DNA from: Phlyctochytrium arcticum
Lineage: Eukaryota > Chytridiomycota > Chytridiomycetes > Chytridiales > Chytridiaceae
NCBI GenBank assembly: GCA_025602905.1
Contig: JAHLKI010000085.1
Coordinates: 1-24,270, forward strand
Direction: 5' to 3'
DNA: 24,270 nucleotides
In this document: positions 9,762-16,917 of the stretch, piece by piece
Position numbering within the stretch: the stretch's first letter is position 1
Layout: the number at the start of each line of letters is the position of its first letter
Translations under genes and position numbers: made by a program
Notes under the pieces: generated by a model
What the model was told of the DNA's origin: nothing
Seen by the model: the letters and a program-made list of their open reading frames with translations, nothing else
Databases searched by the model: none

Positions 9762-10067
9762 TTAATCATCCAACATTTCGCACACATCCTTTGAATTCAC
9801 GATCAGCTCGCGGACGTCATCTATCAACGATTCTGGCATTGCGAAAATATCCGTCAATAATCCTATCACATTCTTCTGTGATTGGGCTTGCTCCAAAAAG
9901 TGTTGGAAGCTGTATTTGATAGTTGATGAGTTGGTGTATAATGATGGAAGCCCTAAAGTGCAAATTGACGGTACCGACATAGTAGACGTAAAAAGCTATA
10001 ACATTGTTGGTTATTCTATCAAAACGAATACTGGAATGCTAAAACATAGATGACTTACGTTTGCCAT
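9762..10067 (-). CDS. Small two-exon hypothetical protein, array copy 3
   Basis: Exon 1 is 10059-10067, intron 9996-10058, exon 2 9762-9995, as in the copy-2 entry. The region upstream of 10112 is unlike the other two copies, so its promoter or any further 5' exon must differ. Confidence 0.4.
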
Positions 10068-10485
10068 CTTTTTCGACCGGGGTAACCCGCCACTTTGTCA
10101 TCGTACTTGGACAAATATCCACAATAATTCTGATTTGAAAAGCAATGAATGGACTTGATGCCAGCAAAAAGCAGAAGGGAGTAGTACCTTCTAGAGAAAC
10201 TAACCCTTTTCTTGTGGGGATGTTTTGCTGCTTCTGTCATCATGGTCATGACTTCGTCTTGGGTGGCAGCTTCATATGGCGAGATCTGTCAAATAGAGCA
10301 ATTCATTGTAGAGTTATCAGTTGGCTGCATGGCATACATTCGCCTCTTTCTTTGGCTTTCCTTTTGAGTCCGGGCACTGCCGCTGCAAATCTAATCAGAT
10401 TCCTATTACAATAACGAGTTCATCCATAATTACCTGTGCATGCACCTTCACCCTGTCCCACCCAAAGCTCCACCTCCATTGCCAG

Positions 10486-10663
10486 TACAGTCAGACTCGA
10501 TACAGTGACCCCCTCGGGTCCGTGTGGATGGCCCAAAAGGTGACTGTGAGGTGCTCATTTGGAGGAGCGGACTGAGGTACAAAAAGTTTGGGACCAGGCG
10601 AAGAGGGTGACTGAATCGAGGATTGACTGTAAAAGGGGGTAACTGTATCGAGGCCTGACTGTA
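10486..10663. repeat. Foldback (inverted repeat) with an internal direct repeat
   Basis: About 30 nt at 10486-10514 are almost the reverse complement of 10634-10663, with a core reading TACAGTCAG..CTCGATACAGT. The loop is about 120 nt. A second, 4-mismatch copy of the right arm lies at 10609-10631, 32 nt to the left of 10641-10663. The shape fits a small foldback or MITE-like element, or a transcript hairpin; no target duplication was identified. Confidence 0.6.
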
Positions 10664-10756
10664 GGTCATGCCGTCCACTTCCGCAAATCGATCGTTTTTG
10701 GAGAACAAAATCGGACCCATACTCTTTCCGAAGTCTAAGAACAGGACGTAGCTCTC

Positions 10757-11032
10757 ATGGTCCGACAAAAGAGCTCCGTGCAACCCGGTGTTTACATGTG
10801 TTGTTTCAATTCCTTCGGTTGCAAGGGCGTGTCGGATGACGGAACTGGAGCCGCGGCAATCGTACGCTCCTGGTTCGGTCGGCAATTTGAACTGAAACTG
10901 CCCTTTGGGCTTTCCCCTTTGACGTGCTTGAAAAACGAATACAGCTGGATAATACTCAAAAAGGTAAGACCTCCCACAGTTTCCAGTACTGGTGAGTGGC
11001 GACGACCAGATAGTCGCTGCTGGTTTATGTAG
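10757..11032 (+). pseudogene. ORF containing a diverged fragment of the array's 91-aa ORF
   Basis: The frame opens with an ATG at 10757. Through 10775-10895 it matches the 91-aa array ORF at about 93% nucleotide identity (9 mismatches in 121, no gaps). After the shared RSWFGRQFEL it diverges completely. The antisense strand is open too (10448-10885). It is most simply a relic of an older unit copy or of a shared mobile sequence. No function is assigned. Confidence 0.35.
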
Positions 11033-11965
11033 GATCAGTGGAAGTTCAGTGACGTGCCAAGCAAAAACTTACTTGCAAGATGCTGGAGCTACTTTTGCTA
11101 GACCACTGTTTTTCCGAAGCTGTACTGAACGCGTTTGGCCTGCCCCGTCTTTCAGACCCGCCCAAAAATGTTCTGACTGATGCGAGAAAACTCTTGTATT
11201 CATACGTTATGCCAAACTCTGGCCTTTTATACATGTAGACACTGAACTAAGACACTGATCTCTAAGACTATGATAGGACGACCTCGACGACTTCGCGTAC
11301 CGCGTCGCTCGGCGTGGCGCAGCTGGGACAACCATTCACTCAGATTCCTGTCACTGACTCATAATTTAGCCCTGAAAAACCCCATAAAGCAGAAAGCTCT
11401 TCAAGGCAGACCTTCTGTGACACTTTGACCTACCACAGGTACCACCAACAGCAGTGGGAAAGTGAGGACAAGTCATGGGCTTGACAACAACTGATGTGGC
11501 CCATATACATGTGCGCCCTTCACCAATCAGATTCGGAGCTTTTGGGACAGAGAACTAGGTAGCTTAGGCTTCACTCACGGTCCCAATGATCCCACCACAC
11601 TGCTTTTAACGGAGCTTTCAGCTAACAATTCCTGGGAAGCATTAGCCGATCTGGATACCTCCTCCTGCTCACGCCTTTCTCAACCATTTCATAGCTACCA
11701 GTGGAGATCAAACATATGATTCTACAATCATATATGCTTTCTATCAACGGGCGAAGAATTAAGCTGGTGGGCGGCTGGGACACATTTATTCAACCAGACC
11801 CCAAACAAATGAGGCGGCTCACGGGACGGGCAAACGACGTGTAAATACATATATTTAATGATACCCAATACAAACTCCAAACTATCTTGTCTTGTCTTGT
11901 CTGTTGTAAAGTGATGTCGGTGATGTTGCAAAGCCAAACCGTGCCCGGATTCCAGGCTTTGCCTG

Positions 11966-11975
11966 GTCACGTGAC
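11966..11975. promoter_or_regulatory. GTCACGTGAC palindromic E-box-like site
   Basis: A 10-bp perfect palindrome with the CACGTG core of bHLH factors, overlapping the stop codon of the receiver gene. The same 10-mer occurs at 14177-14186 and 14436-14445, and a partial one (TCACGTGG) at 22757-22764. Binding is inference. Confidence 0.35.
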
Positions 11976-12338
11976 TGAACCGTAAATCGCGACGATCTTG
12001 TTCACATTTTGCAAGGACAATGGTTTGTCAAAGAACATGTCGGCGCCTGCTGCTACATCACGGTGGGCTGAGAAGACAATGATTGGCAGACTCTTGTCCA
12101 ACTGCGATTCTCGCTCCCATTGTCTGACCCCTTCAATAATGGTCAGCGCGGTAATCCGCTCACTTAGACTATAGTCAGTCAGTAGTAGCGTTACATCGGC
12201 GAAATTGTCGACCAATATGGGGAAGATCAGGTTTGCAGATCGGGTCAAAATAGTGCACCAACCTAAGGACTTGAACAAGCGGGCAACGATCTTAAGACTT
12301 AGCTCATTGTCGTCAGCTATAAGCACGGTTTGACACAT
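11967..12338 (-). CDS. Stand-alone response-regulator receiver (REC) protein, 123 aa
   Basis: The whole protein is one CheY-like receiver domain. An acidic pair D9-D10 follows the first strand (VLIADDNE). D55 in LLLTDYSL is the expected phosphoacceptor. S90 in IIVFSAHRD is the conserved Ser/Thr, and K105 in FFDKPL is the conserved Lys. All residues needed for phosphotransfer are present, and the length equals a bare domain, with no output domain or kinase attached. Such a protein would receive a phosphoryl group from a His-containing phosphotransfer protein or hybrid kinase and act by binding a partner. It is intronless and starts at the ATG at 12338, 69 bp from a divergent gene. In fungi most receivers sit in hybrid kinases or in Ssk1/Skn7-type proteins, so it may be a detached kinase receiver. 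Confidence 0.85.
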   Translation of the reverse strand: MCQTVLIADDNELSLKIVARLFKSLGWCTILTRSANLIFPILVDNFADVTLLLTDYSLSERITALTIIEGVRQWERESQLDKSLPIIVFSAHRDVAAGADMFFDKPLSLQNVNKIVAIYGSVT

Positions 12339-12407
12339 AGTGATGCGTTGAAAGGACCAACTCTTTTATGTAGTTCTTACTATCATATAAGACTAGAAAG
12401 AATCAAT

Positions 12408-12671
12408 ATGCGTGACAGGTATGAGTTCAGTGAACCAGAGGAAGCAACAAAGCTTCGGGTAATCAATATGTTTAAAGACCTGACCTCAAATGACAAGAAG
12501 CAGGAGTTCGTAAATGATTTGAAAACCCAATCAGTGGTGTCAAAGCCCATATTGGTCTGGTTGGAAAACGAGCTGCAACTTGATTTGCTGAAGGAAAAAT
12601 ACAAGGGCAGCTTAAAAGTGAAGCGAGCAAAGAAGAAACGGATAACCGTCTCAGCTACCGATACCGACTGA
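12408..12671 (+). CDS. Hypothetical 87-aa highly charged protein
   Basis: The ATG at 12408 is the first in this frame. The product is predicted mostly helical, with an acidic N-terminus (RYEFSEPEEATK) and a basic C-terminal stretch (KVKRAKKKR) that could be a nuclear signal. No family is recognised. It is divergent from the receiver gene, with 69 bp between the two starts, so the promoters may be shared. Its 3' end overlaps the stop of the convergent Ser/Asp-rich gene by 21 bp. Codon structure and composition look protein-like, but there is no homology evidence. Confidence 0.5.
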   Translation: MRDRYEFSEPEEATKLRVINMFKDLTSNDKKQEFVNDLKTQSVVSKPILVWLENELQLDLLKEKYKGSLKVKRAKKKRITVSATDTD

Positions 12672-13160
12672 ACGTTCTTGCGAAGTGGCGGTGGCGAACA
12701 TGTTGAGAGCATCTATCGTCTCCCCATACAAACAGTTCGGCTGCTGTCGGCTGTATTCGACAAGGTCCTCTAACTCTTCGCTTATTGGGAAACGACCGTG
12801 ATCAAACTGATCTAAAATTTGTCTGATGTTGCTCCGACAAGCAGGACTATGTTCCTCTGATAATTCCACCATTAAGCATTCCTTTAGGTAGAAATGGCAG
12901 AAGTCATTGAATAGATCCCGGTCTTCAAGTAGTAGTCGAAACAACGTACGTGAAATTGCCAAGTCGGCTAAAGTAGTTGCATCACTGGCGTCTGAGTCAA
13001 AGCACCCGGTGTCTAACCCGGTTTCTGAATCTGAGTCCGAGTCAGACCACCGCCCGATTTCTGAGTCAAAGTCCGAGTCAGAGTTAGAGTCTGTGGCGTT
13101 GTGTGGTGGCATATTGCGTTGTATGTTACCAGGAACAGAAGATATTCTTAAAACACTCAT
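12651..13160 (-). CDS. Hypothetical 169-aa Ser/Asp-rich protein
   Basis: I chose the ATG at 13160; the frame is open further upstream, to 13328, and an internal ATG lies 14 codons later. Residues around 20-65 form a low-complexity acidic Ser/Asp tract (SDSDSDSET), followed by a helical, ordered-looking part with Leu, Phe and Cys (FNDFCHFYLKECLMVEL). Ser/Asp tracts are usual casein-kinase-2-type targets, but no function is assigned. It converges on the 87-aa gene with 21 bp overlap. The two small genes and the receiver gene could form a locus, though only position suggests this. Confidence 0.5.
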   Translation of the reverse strand: MSVLRISSVPGNIQRNMPPHNATDSNSDSDFDSEIGRWSDSDSDSETGLDTGCFDSDASDATTLADLAISRTLFRLLLEDRDLFNDFCHFYLKECLMVELSEEHSPACRSNIRQILDQFDHGRFPISEELEDLVEYSRQQPNCLYGETIDALNMFATATSQERSVGIGS

Positions 13161-13251
13161 ACGCAAGTTGATGTTGATGTTGATGCCTTGATGTTTCTGC
13201 CATGTTGCTTTCTTTTGTGAACGTGTTAGAGACGAGCGCTTGCCAAGTGGC

Positions 13252-13602
13252 TTAGCTTGGAATCGCGGAAATTTCAATCTCCAAGCGTTCATAAGAGCTA
13301 TGCCCACGGATAGACAGACACATCTCACCTCTACCTATACAGATATAGCCACTTTTTGGCGTCAAAAATGAGCGCCTCTGCTGCTTAAACTTGGGAAACT
13401 GAAAGCCGGAGCAAATGGAACTCAAGTGTCGAAACAGATCCTTGTTCTGGTTGTTTACAAAAACCACTGCATAACGATGACCGTCGCCATTATGAATCCA
13501 TTCACATACCTTTGCAAGGGACGCAGGGTCGCTAACAGCCTTCGTCGCATTGAAGACGTCATTGCCTAGAAGCTGGACGTGTTTGCGTTGTTCTGTGGCC
13601 AT
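13252..13602 (-). CDS. Hypothetical 116-aa protein
   Basis: The ATG at 13602 has a good context (A at -3, G at +4), though the frame stays open upstream to 13941. The product is mixed alpha/beta in appearance, with a strand-like RYAVVFVNNQN around residue 50-60. I considered a degenerate receiver domain, but the aspartates and lysine are not there. Its upstream region (13627-13761) is a member of a local repeat family, so the ATG downstream of the repeat is preferred. A donor-like GTGAGA near its end leaves open that the 3' end is spliced. Confidence 0.4.
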   Translation of the reverse strand: MATEQRKHVQLLGNDVFNATKAVSDPASLAKVCEWIHNGDGHRYAVVFVNNQNKDLFRHLSSICSGFQFPKFKQQRRSFLTPKSGYICIGRGEMCLSIRGHSSYERLEIEISAIPS

Positions 13603-13626
13603 TGTGCATCTGGTTTCCAGTATTTT

Positions 13627-13761
13627 AAAGTGCGCGTTTGCCAGTAGCAACAACTGTTGGCACATACACGTAATAACCCGCTTACCATTCGATTTCATAA
13701 CGTCGGGACTTACAGCAGGATCACATACGTTCACGCTAACGCGGAGCGGGTCGAATCTGTC
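13627..13761. repeat. Local repeat family, member 1
   Basis: Bases 13627-13669 (43 nt) are identical to 14300-14342, and 13723-13761 closely match about 14345-14382. Member 1 has about 53 nt between these blocks that member 2 lacks. On the minus strand the block sits just upstream of the chosen ATG of the 116-aa ORF, so it may be duplicated promoter or leader sequence. Confidence 0.75.
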
Positions 13762-14154
13762 GTCTGATGGGAACTGTCGCATCGACCTGCAATTTGTGGA
13801 CTTCTGAGTTGCAATTGTTGTACTGTACATACCCCAGCAAATGTATTTTAAATGTACACCGGAAATTGGGGGTGGTTGCAACTGTATGTAGTGTCTTTGG
13901 CTGTATTCTGTTATTTTTGTACATTTGTACATCAAGTACATCAAAAAGTAGAATTCAAGAAAAGAAAGGACATGATTTTCGAGTTGAGAGCTGAACTCAA
14001 ATATTGGGTGCTTTTTGAATGACTAAACGTTTTTTCAAATGTACAAATGTACAATGTACACGACGGGAGCTTCGAGTCTTGAAGACAGATGAGTTACTAA
14101 TAGGATACTGTTGAGTGAATGCTGAAGATGGATGCTGGGAAAGGCTAGACTCTT

Positions 14155-14455
14155 TCAATTGCGCGTTTGCCAACAGGTCACGTGACTGGGAGCTTTGACG
14201 TGAAGTTGCAAAGATAGGAACTTGGACAAGATGCAAGGTTGTGGTTGCCTGCCCATGGTCAGTAATGTGTACAGCATAGACAGTGTAGTGTGCCTTTTCA
14301 AAGTGCGCGTTTGCCAGTAGCAACAACTGTTGGCACATACACACATACACGTATACGCTAACGTGGACCGGGTCGAATCTGTGGACTTCTGACAAGTGAT
14401 GTTGCAAGTCTTTGCCCCCGTTTTCGTGCCGACTGGTCACGTGACTGGGAGCTTG
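14155..14455. repeat. Local repeat family, member 2, with two GTCACGTGAC sites
   Basis: This contains the 43-nt identical block (14300-14342), the core GCGCGTTTGCCA again at 14160, and two copies of GGTCACGTGACTGGGAGCTT starting at 14176 and 14435. A minus-strand frame (13997-14482) is open across it. Its protein-like similarity to the 116-aa ORF's upstream frame is explained by the repeat, so I do not call a gene. Confidence 0.6.
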
Positions 14456-14679
14456 GACTCTCGAAGACAGTATCAATTGCAAAGAGGCTACAAAGTAGAG
14501 ACGACGAGGAAGGCCGGAATGCGAACGAGGACTCTGATAAAACGTACGAGTAAAGGTATCCGTCTGCCCGCCAGCACCGGTTTATATCTAAGAAGGACCC
14601 CCTCTGGCGGGCACAGGGATACTTTTTGAGATGTAACTTCGAGACGTAACTTTGTAGTAACTCAGTAGCGTCTTGTGCC

Positions 14680-14760
14680 TTCCCGGCCCGTGGTCTTCAA
14701 TGTGGACAGAATAGATAGCGTCTTGTGCCAGTAGTAGAAACATTGTGAGCTGCTGTGAGG
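14680..14760. repeat. Local repeat family, member 3 (diverged)
   Basis: This resembles 14245-14325: both run from a CCCRTGGTC-type motif through an AATGTGKACAG segment to a TGTGCC end. In the minus-strand reading both give a similar stretch (DAIYSVHIEDHG against HYTVYAVHITDHG). No intact gene is attached. Confidence 0.4.
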
Positions 14761-14795
14761 GCGCTTGGGGGAGTGAGTTTATCGATAACAAAAAA

Positions 14796-14841
14796 GAAAC
14801 CAAAGGAAGAAACCAAAGGAAGCGAGAAAGAAACCAAAGGA
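14796..14841. repeat. Three copies of GAAACCAAAGGA
   Basis: The 12-mer occurs at 14796-14807, 14809-14820 and 14830-14841, with short purine spacers. It is a simple minisatellite-like purine tract. Confidence 0.85.
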
Positions 14842-14899
14842 ACCAGGTCCGGGCAACGGGTTGGTTACAGTGATGGATGTCGGGGAAGTGAACGGTTTG

Positions 14900-14960
14900 A
14901 AAACTTAAGCGGTTAACAATTAGAGCGCATAAAAACTTAAGCGGTTAACAATTTGAGCGC
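14900..14960. repeat. 32-bp tandem duplication
   Basis: A 29-nt block at 14900-14928 recurs at 14932-14960 with one mismatch. The core is AAAACTTAAGCGGTTAACAA. It contains the palindromes CTTAAG and GTTAAC. Confidence 0.9.
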
Positions 14961-14997
14961 GGAAATTGGGACGTTTAGTGAGCATAAGGGCGCCAGT

Positions 14998-15245
14998 CAT
15001 TCCGGACATAGTATGTTGCAAGAATGGCTAAGAATGTAACGAAGGAGGGGCACGCGGCATTCTTCACTGATTGACGACGGATTCTTGCAGGAATGTTCCC
15101 ACAGTAGATATCGGGCTAGAAATGTACCAAGAATCTGGGCGCACGGCATTCTTCACTAATGATACCCCCCCATTCTTGCCAGGAATGTAAGTCCCTAATA
15201 GGCCAGGAATGCCTGTCACAGTGCGCAGCATTCTTGTCAAGAATG
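14998..15245. promoter_or_regulatory. Cluster of eleven CATTCY / RGAATG motifs
   Basis: CATTC[CT] occurs in either orientation at about 14998, 15019, 15030, 15058, 15089, 15147, 15171, 15181, 15205, 15229 and 15238. CATTCY is the core bound by TEA/ATTS factors such as Tec1 and AbaA. Two diverged sub-repeats start GGCATTCTTCACT at 15057 and 15146. It could be a regulatory array, or the subterminal repeats of a transposon end. Confidence 0.45.
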
Positions 15246-15261
15246 CTGCGCACTGTGACAG
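15213..15261. repeat. 49-nt palindrome, two 24-nt perfect arms
   Basis: Arm 15213-15236 is the exact reverse complement of 15238-15261, with a single T between. Such a structure would extrude as a cruciform or fold into a perfect hairpin in RNA. Its right end abuts the point from which the transposase frame is open. Confidence 0.95.
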
Positions 15262-16674
15262 AGGACATCTTTTCTTGGCTTCAAGTCAAGTTCAGACAAG
15301 GCCAAGCGACCTTGCCACGATTGCAGTATTCTGCGGGAACATTTGGCGCCTTTATTCCTGCATCATGACCAGCATCAGTCACAATGTTCCTGTACCGTGC
15401 ACCGATGCATGGAACCCCACACGCAGAACGTTGTAGCTAGGTTTCAGAATGAGCTGCACCAGATCGATCACGCCACTCACCCGGCCCGCGTAGATGCCGA
15501 GAATTTCGGCATAGCCCGCCCCAGTGCGGCTTGGACATGGCCAGGATTGAATCCGTGTTGTCTTGCTGGTGTAGATTTTCAGCACGCCGTGGGCGAGGGC
15601 GAGGTTAGCAAAGAATGGGAGCATTTTTCCCAGGCACTAACGACGAAATTTGAGTTGCAATTTTGGAAAAAATTCGACAAAGAATATCGCGCCTTTGCTG
15701 TCAGAAAAATGAATCGGATATCGCAACCGCAAATCTCAGGATGGAATTACTGGCGTTTTGGTCAAACTCATGAGAATAAATTGACCTTTATCGCCCGCAG
15801 CATTGGGATCGTTCGTAAATTTATCGCGAACGAGCCAAGTCTGAAGGAGTATTGGGAGTGTTGGTTAGCGCACAGAACACGAGTCGAAATTCTGATGCGC
15901 CATCATTTAGATGCTGGACTTCTGGATACTCTTTATCAACTCACTATCAAAGGCATCAAGCTCGGCATGAGACTTTACGGAGAGAATTTCTTATCAATTA
16001 ATTCACACTATTCTGTTCACTTTGCTGAGCACATTTTGCGGTTTGGTTGCCCACGCGAATTCTGCACATTTGGGTTCGAATCTCTCATATCCAAATTTAG
16101 TATGGGACGTATTCGTAACACCAACCACCACTCCCTTGCTAAATCCGCTTTGGACAACCACTGGCTCTTCCTCACTCTCGACATGATGTTTAATCCCGAA
16201 CAAGGAATTTTCGAACAAGACGATTGGACAGGAAAGTCTTCCTCGCTCACGGCCCCCGCTAATGCAACTTTTCTATCATTGATCGCTCATAGGCTGGGGG
16301 ACGTCTGCGAAGATTCATCGGTATATGACGAATTTCGGCTGAATTGGGTCGACTATCGCGAAGGCGACATCATCGCGTACGTCCGGCATTCGAGCGAGGA
16401 GGTTGAAGTCAATTACCAAAATGCTCTTTTCGGTATTGTCTGTCGGGGGATCCGATCTCCATATCAAAACTTTGTGGTGGTGCGAACCTTGCCTGGACCG
16501 ACGGTGGACGCATTAACTATGCTGCCACTGATTCAACTTCGTCCGGGATCGTTCACTGTTCTGGAGGCCACTCGTATTCGCGGTCGGGCAGAAATTTGCA
16601 AAATTGATGTTGATCAAACCGACGAAAACGAGGACGGAGAGGCCGAATTGGTAGTGCGCATCCGAGGGCTGTGA
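15259..16674 (+). pseudogene. CACTA (EnSpm)-type transposase, C-terminal part only
   Basis: The frame is open from 15259 to a TGA at 16674; the first ATG is at 15409, giving 421 residues. The stretch INSHYSVHFAEHILRFGCPR followed by FGFESLISKFSMGRIRNTNH matches the layout known from the region after the catalytic core in CACTA transposases: a 'His-Tyr..His..Ile..Phe-Gly' block, then 'Phe-E..I..F...R.TN'. A possible Cys pair (PCHDC) lies near the start of the open frame. The DDE catalytic part expected upstream is absent; sequence before 15259 is repeats and a palindrome. It is intronless. The element is therefore probably 5'-truncated and cannot move on its own. Family assignment rests on pattern recognition. 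Confidence 0.6.
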
Positions 16675-16805
16675 TCTCTTCTGAGTCTCTGATGGTGGTC
16701 GGTCTTTTCCTATTATGCATATATGATTGACTTAATGTAGTAATATTATTGCTTTGAATGGTCTTTGGGTGGCGAAGAACGTGACGGAAATTTCCAGAAA
16801 CCAAA

Positions 16806-16815
16806 TATATAAAAG
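16806..16815 (+). promoter_or_regulatory. TATA box of the 804-aa gene
   Basis: TATATAAAAG lies 112 bp before the ATG at 16918. A pyrimidine- and CA-rich leader follows, typical of a well-expressed fungal gene. Confidence 0.7.
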
Positions 16816-16917
16816 GACGTCGCGCGAGCTCCTTCTCACCATCGCGATCGCCATCACGACCATCATCTCGCTAACACTCATCAACCTCCTTCTACTTTTC
16901 TCAATCAACACTCTACA

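Larger units (their letters stand above)
1..10112. repeat. Head-to-tail tandem array, 4154-bp unit, about 2.4 copies
   Basis: The sequence starting at base 1 recurs at 4088 and 8242. Every feature of the second copy reappears exactly 4154 bp later in the third, so these two are the same length and look identical. The first copy (1-4087) is 67 bp shorter net: it lacks a block of about 70 bp near 164, has small indels up to about 490, and has isolated one-base length changes further on. The match ends at 10112, where copies one and two continue differently (after 1807 and 5958). The left end lies outside the window. The unit carries a spliced nuclease-like gene, a small two-exon ORF and plus-strand ORFs. 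It could be a recent tandem amplification or an assembly duplication. Confidence 0.97.
8242..10112. repeat. Array copy 3, truncated at its right end
   Basis: This is the first 1871 bp of the unit, ending where homology stops after TCGTACTTGGAC. It holds the 5' part of the intact nuclease gene, the plus-strand ORFs and the small two-exon ORF. The sequence to the right is unique in the window. Confidence 0.95.
10113..11966. other. Unique spacer with repeats, no convincing gene
   Basis: ORFs here are short and overlap on both strands, with no recognisable domain. Identifiable content is a foldback structure (10486-10663), a diverged relative of the array unit (10775-10895), a CTTGT microsatellite-like run near 11886-11903 and a 6-bp stem CCAGGC/GCCTGG at 11952-11966, just past the stop of the receiver gene. 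Confidence 0.5.

Noticed and set aside
1..10112. Array as rDNA-like or retroelement tandem repeat
   Set aside because: No rRNA sequence, reverse transcriptase, integrase or long terminal repeat was recognised. The unit carries spliced protein-coding sequence instead.
12330..12407. 26-codon N-terminal extension of the 87-aa ORF
   Set aside because: It would need a non-ATG start and overlaps the start of the divergent receiver gene. The ATG at 12408 is the natural start.
13252..13602. Degenerate receiver (pseudo-REC) domain
   Set aside because: A strand-like RYAVVFVNNQN suggested it because of the nearby REC gene, but no acidic pair, phosphoacceptor or conserved Lys is in the right place.
13997..14482. 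Minus-strand 161-codon ORF
   Set aside because: It spans the local repeat family and two palindromic sites. Its resemblance to the neighbouring ORF is fully explained by the duplicated DNA, and the remaining sequence is low in complexity.
16003..16250. Minus-strand ORFs within the transposase
   Set aside because: They are antisense shadows of the transposase frame, which has the recognisable motifs.
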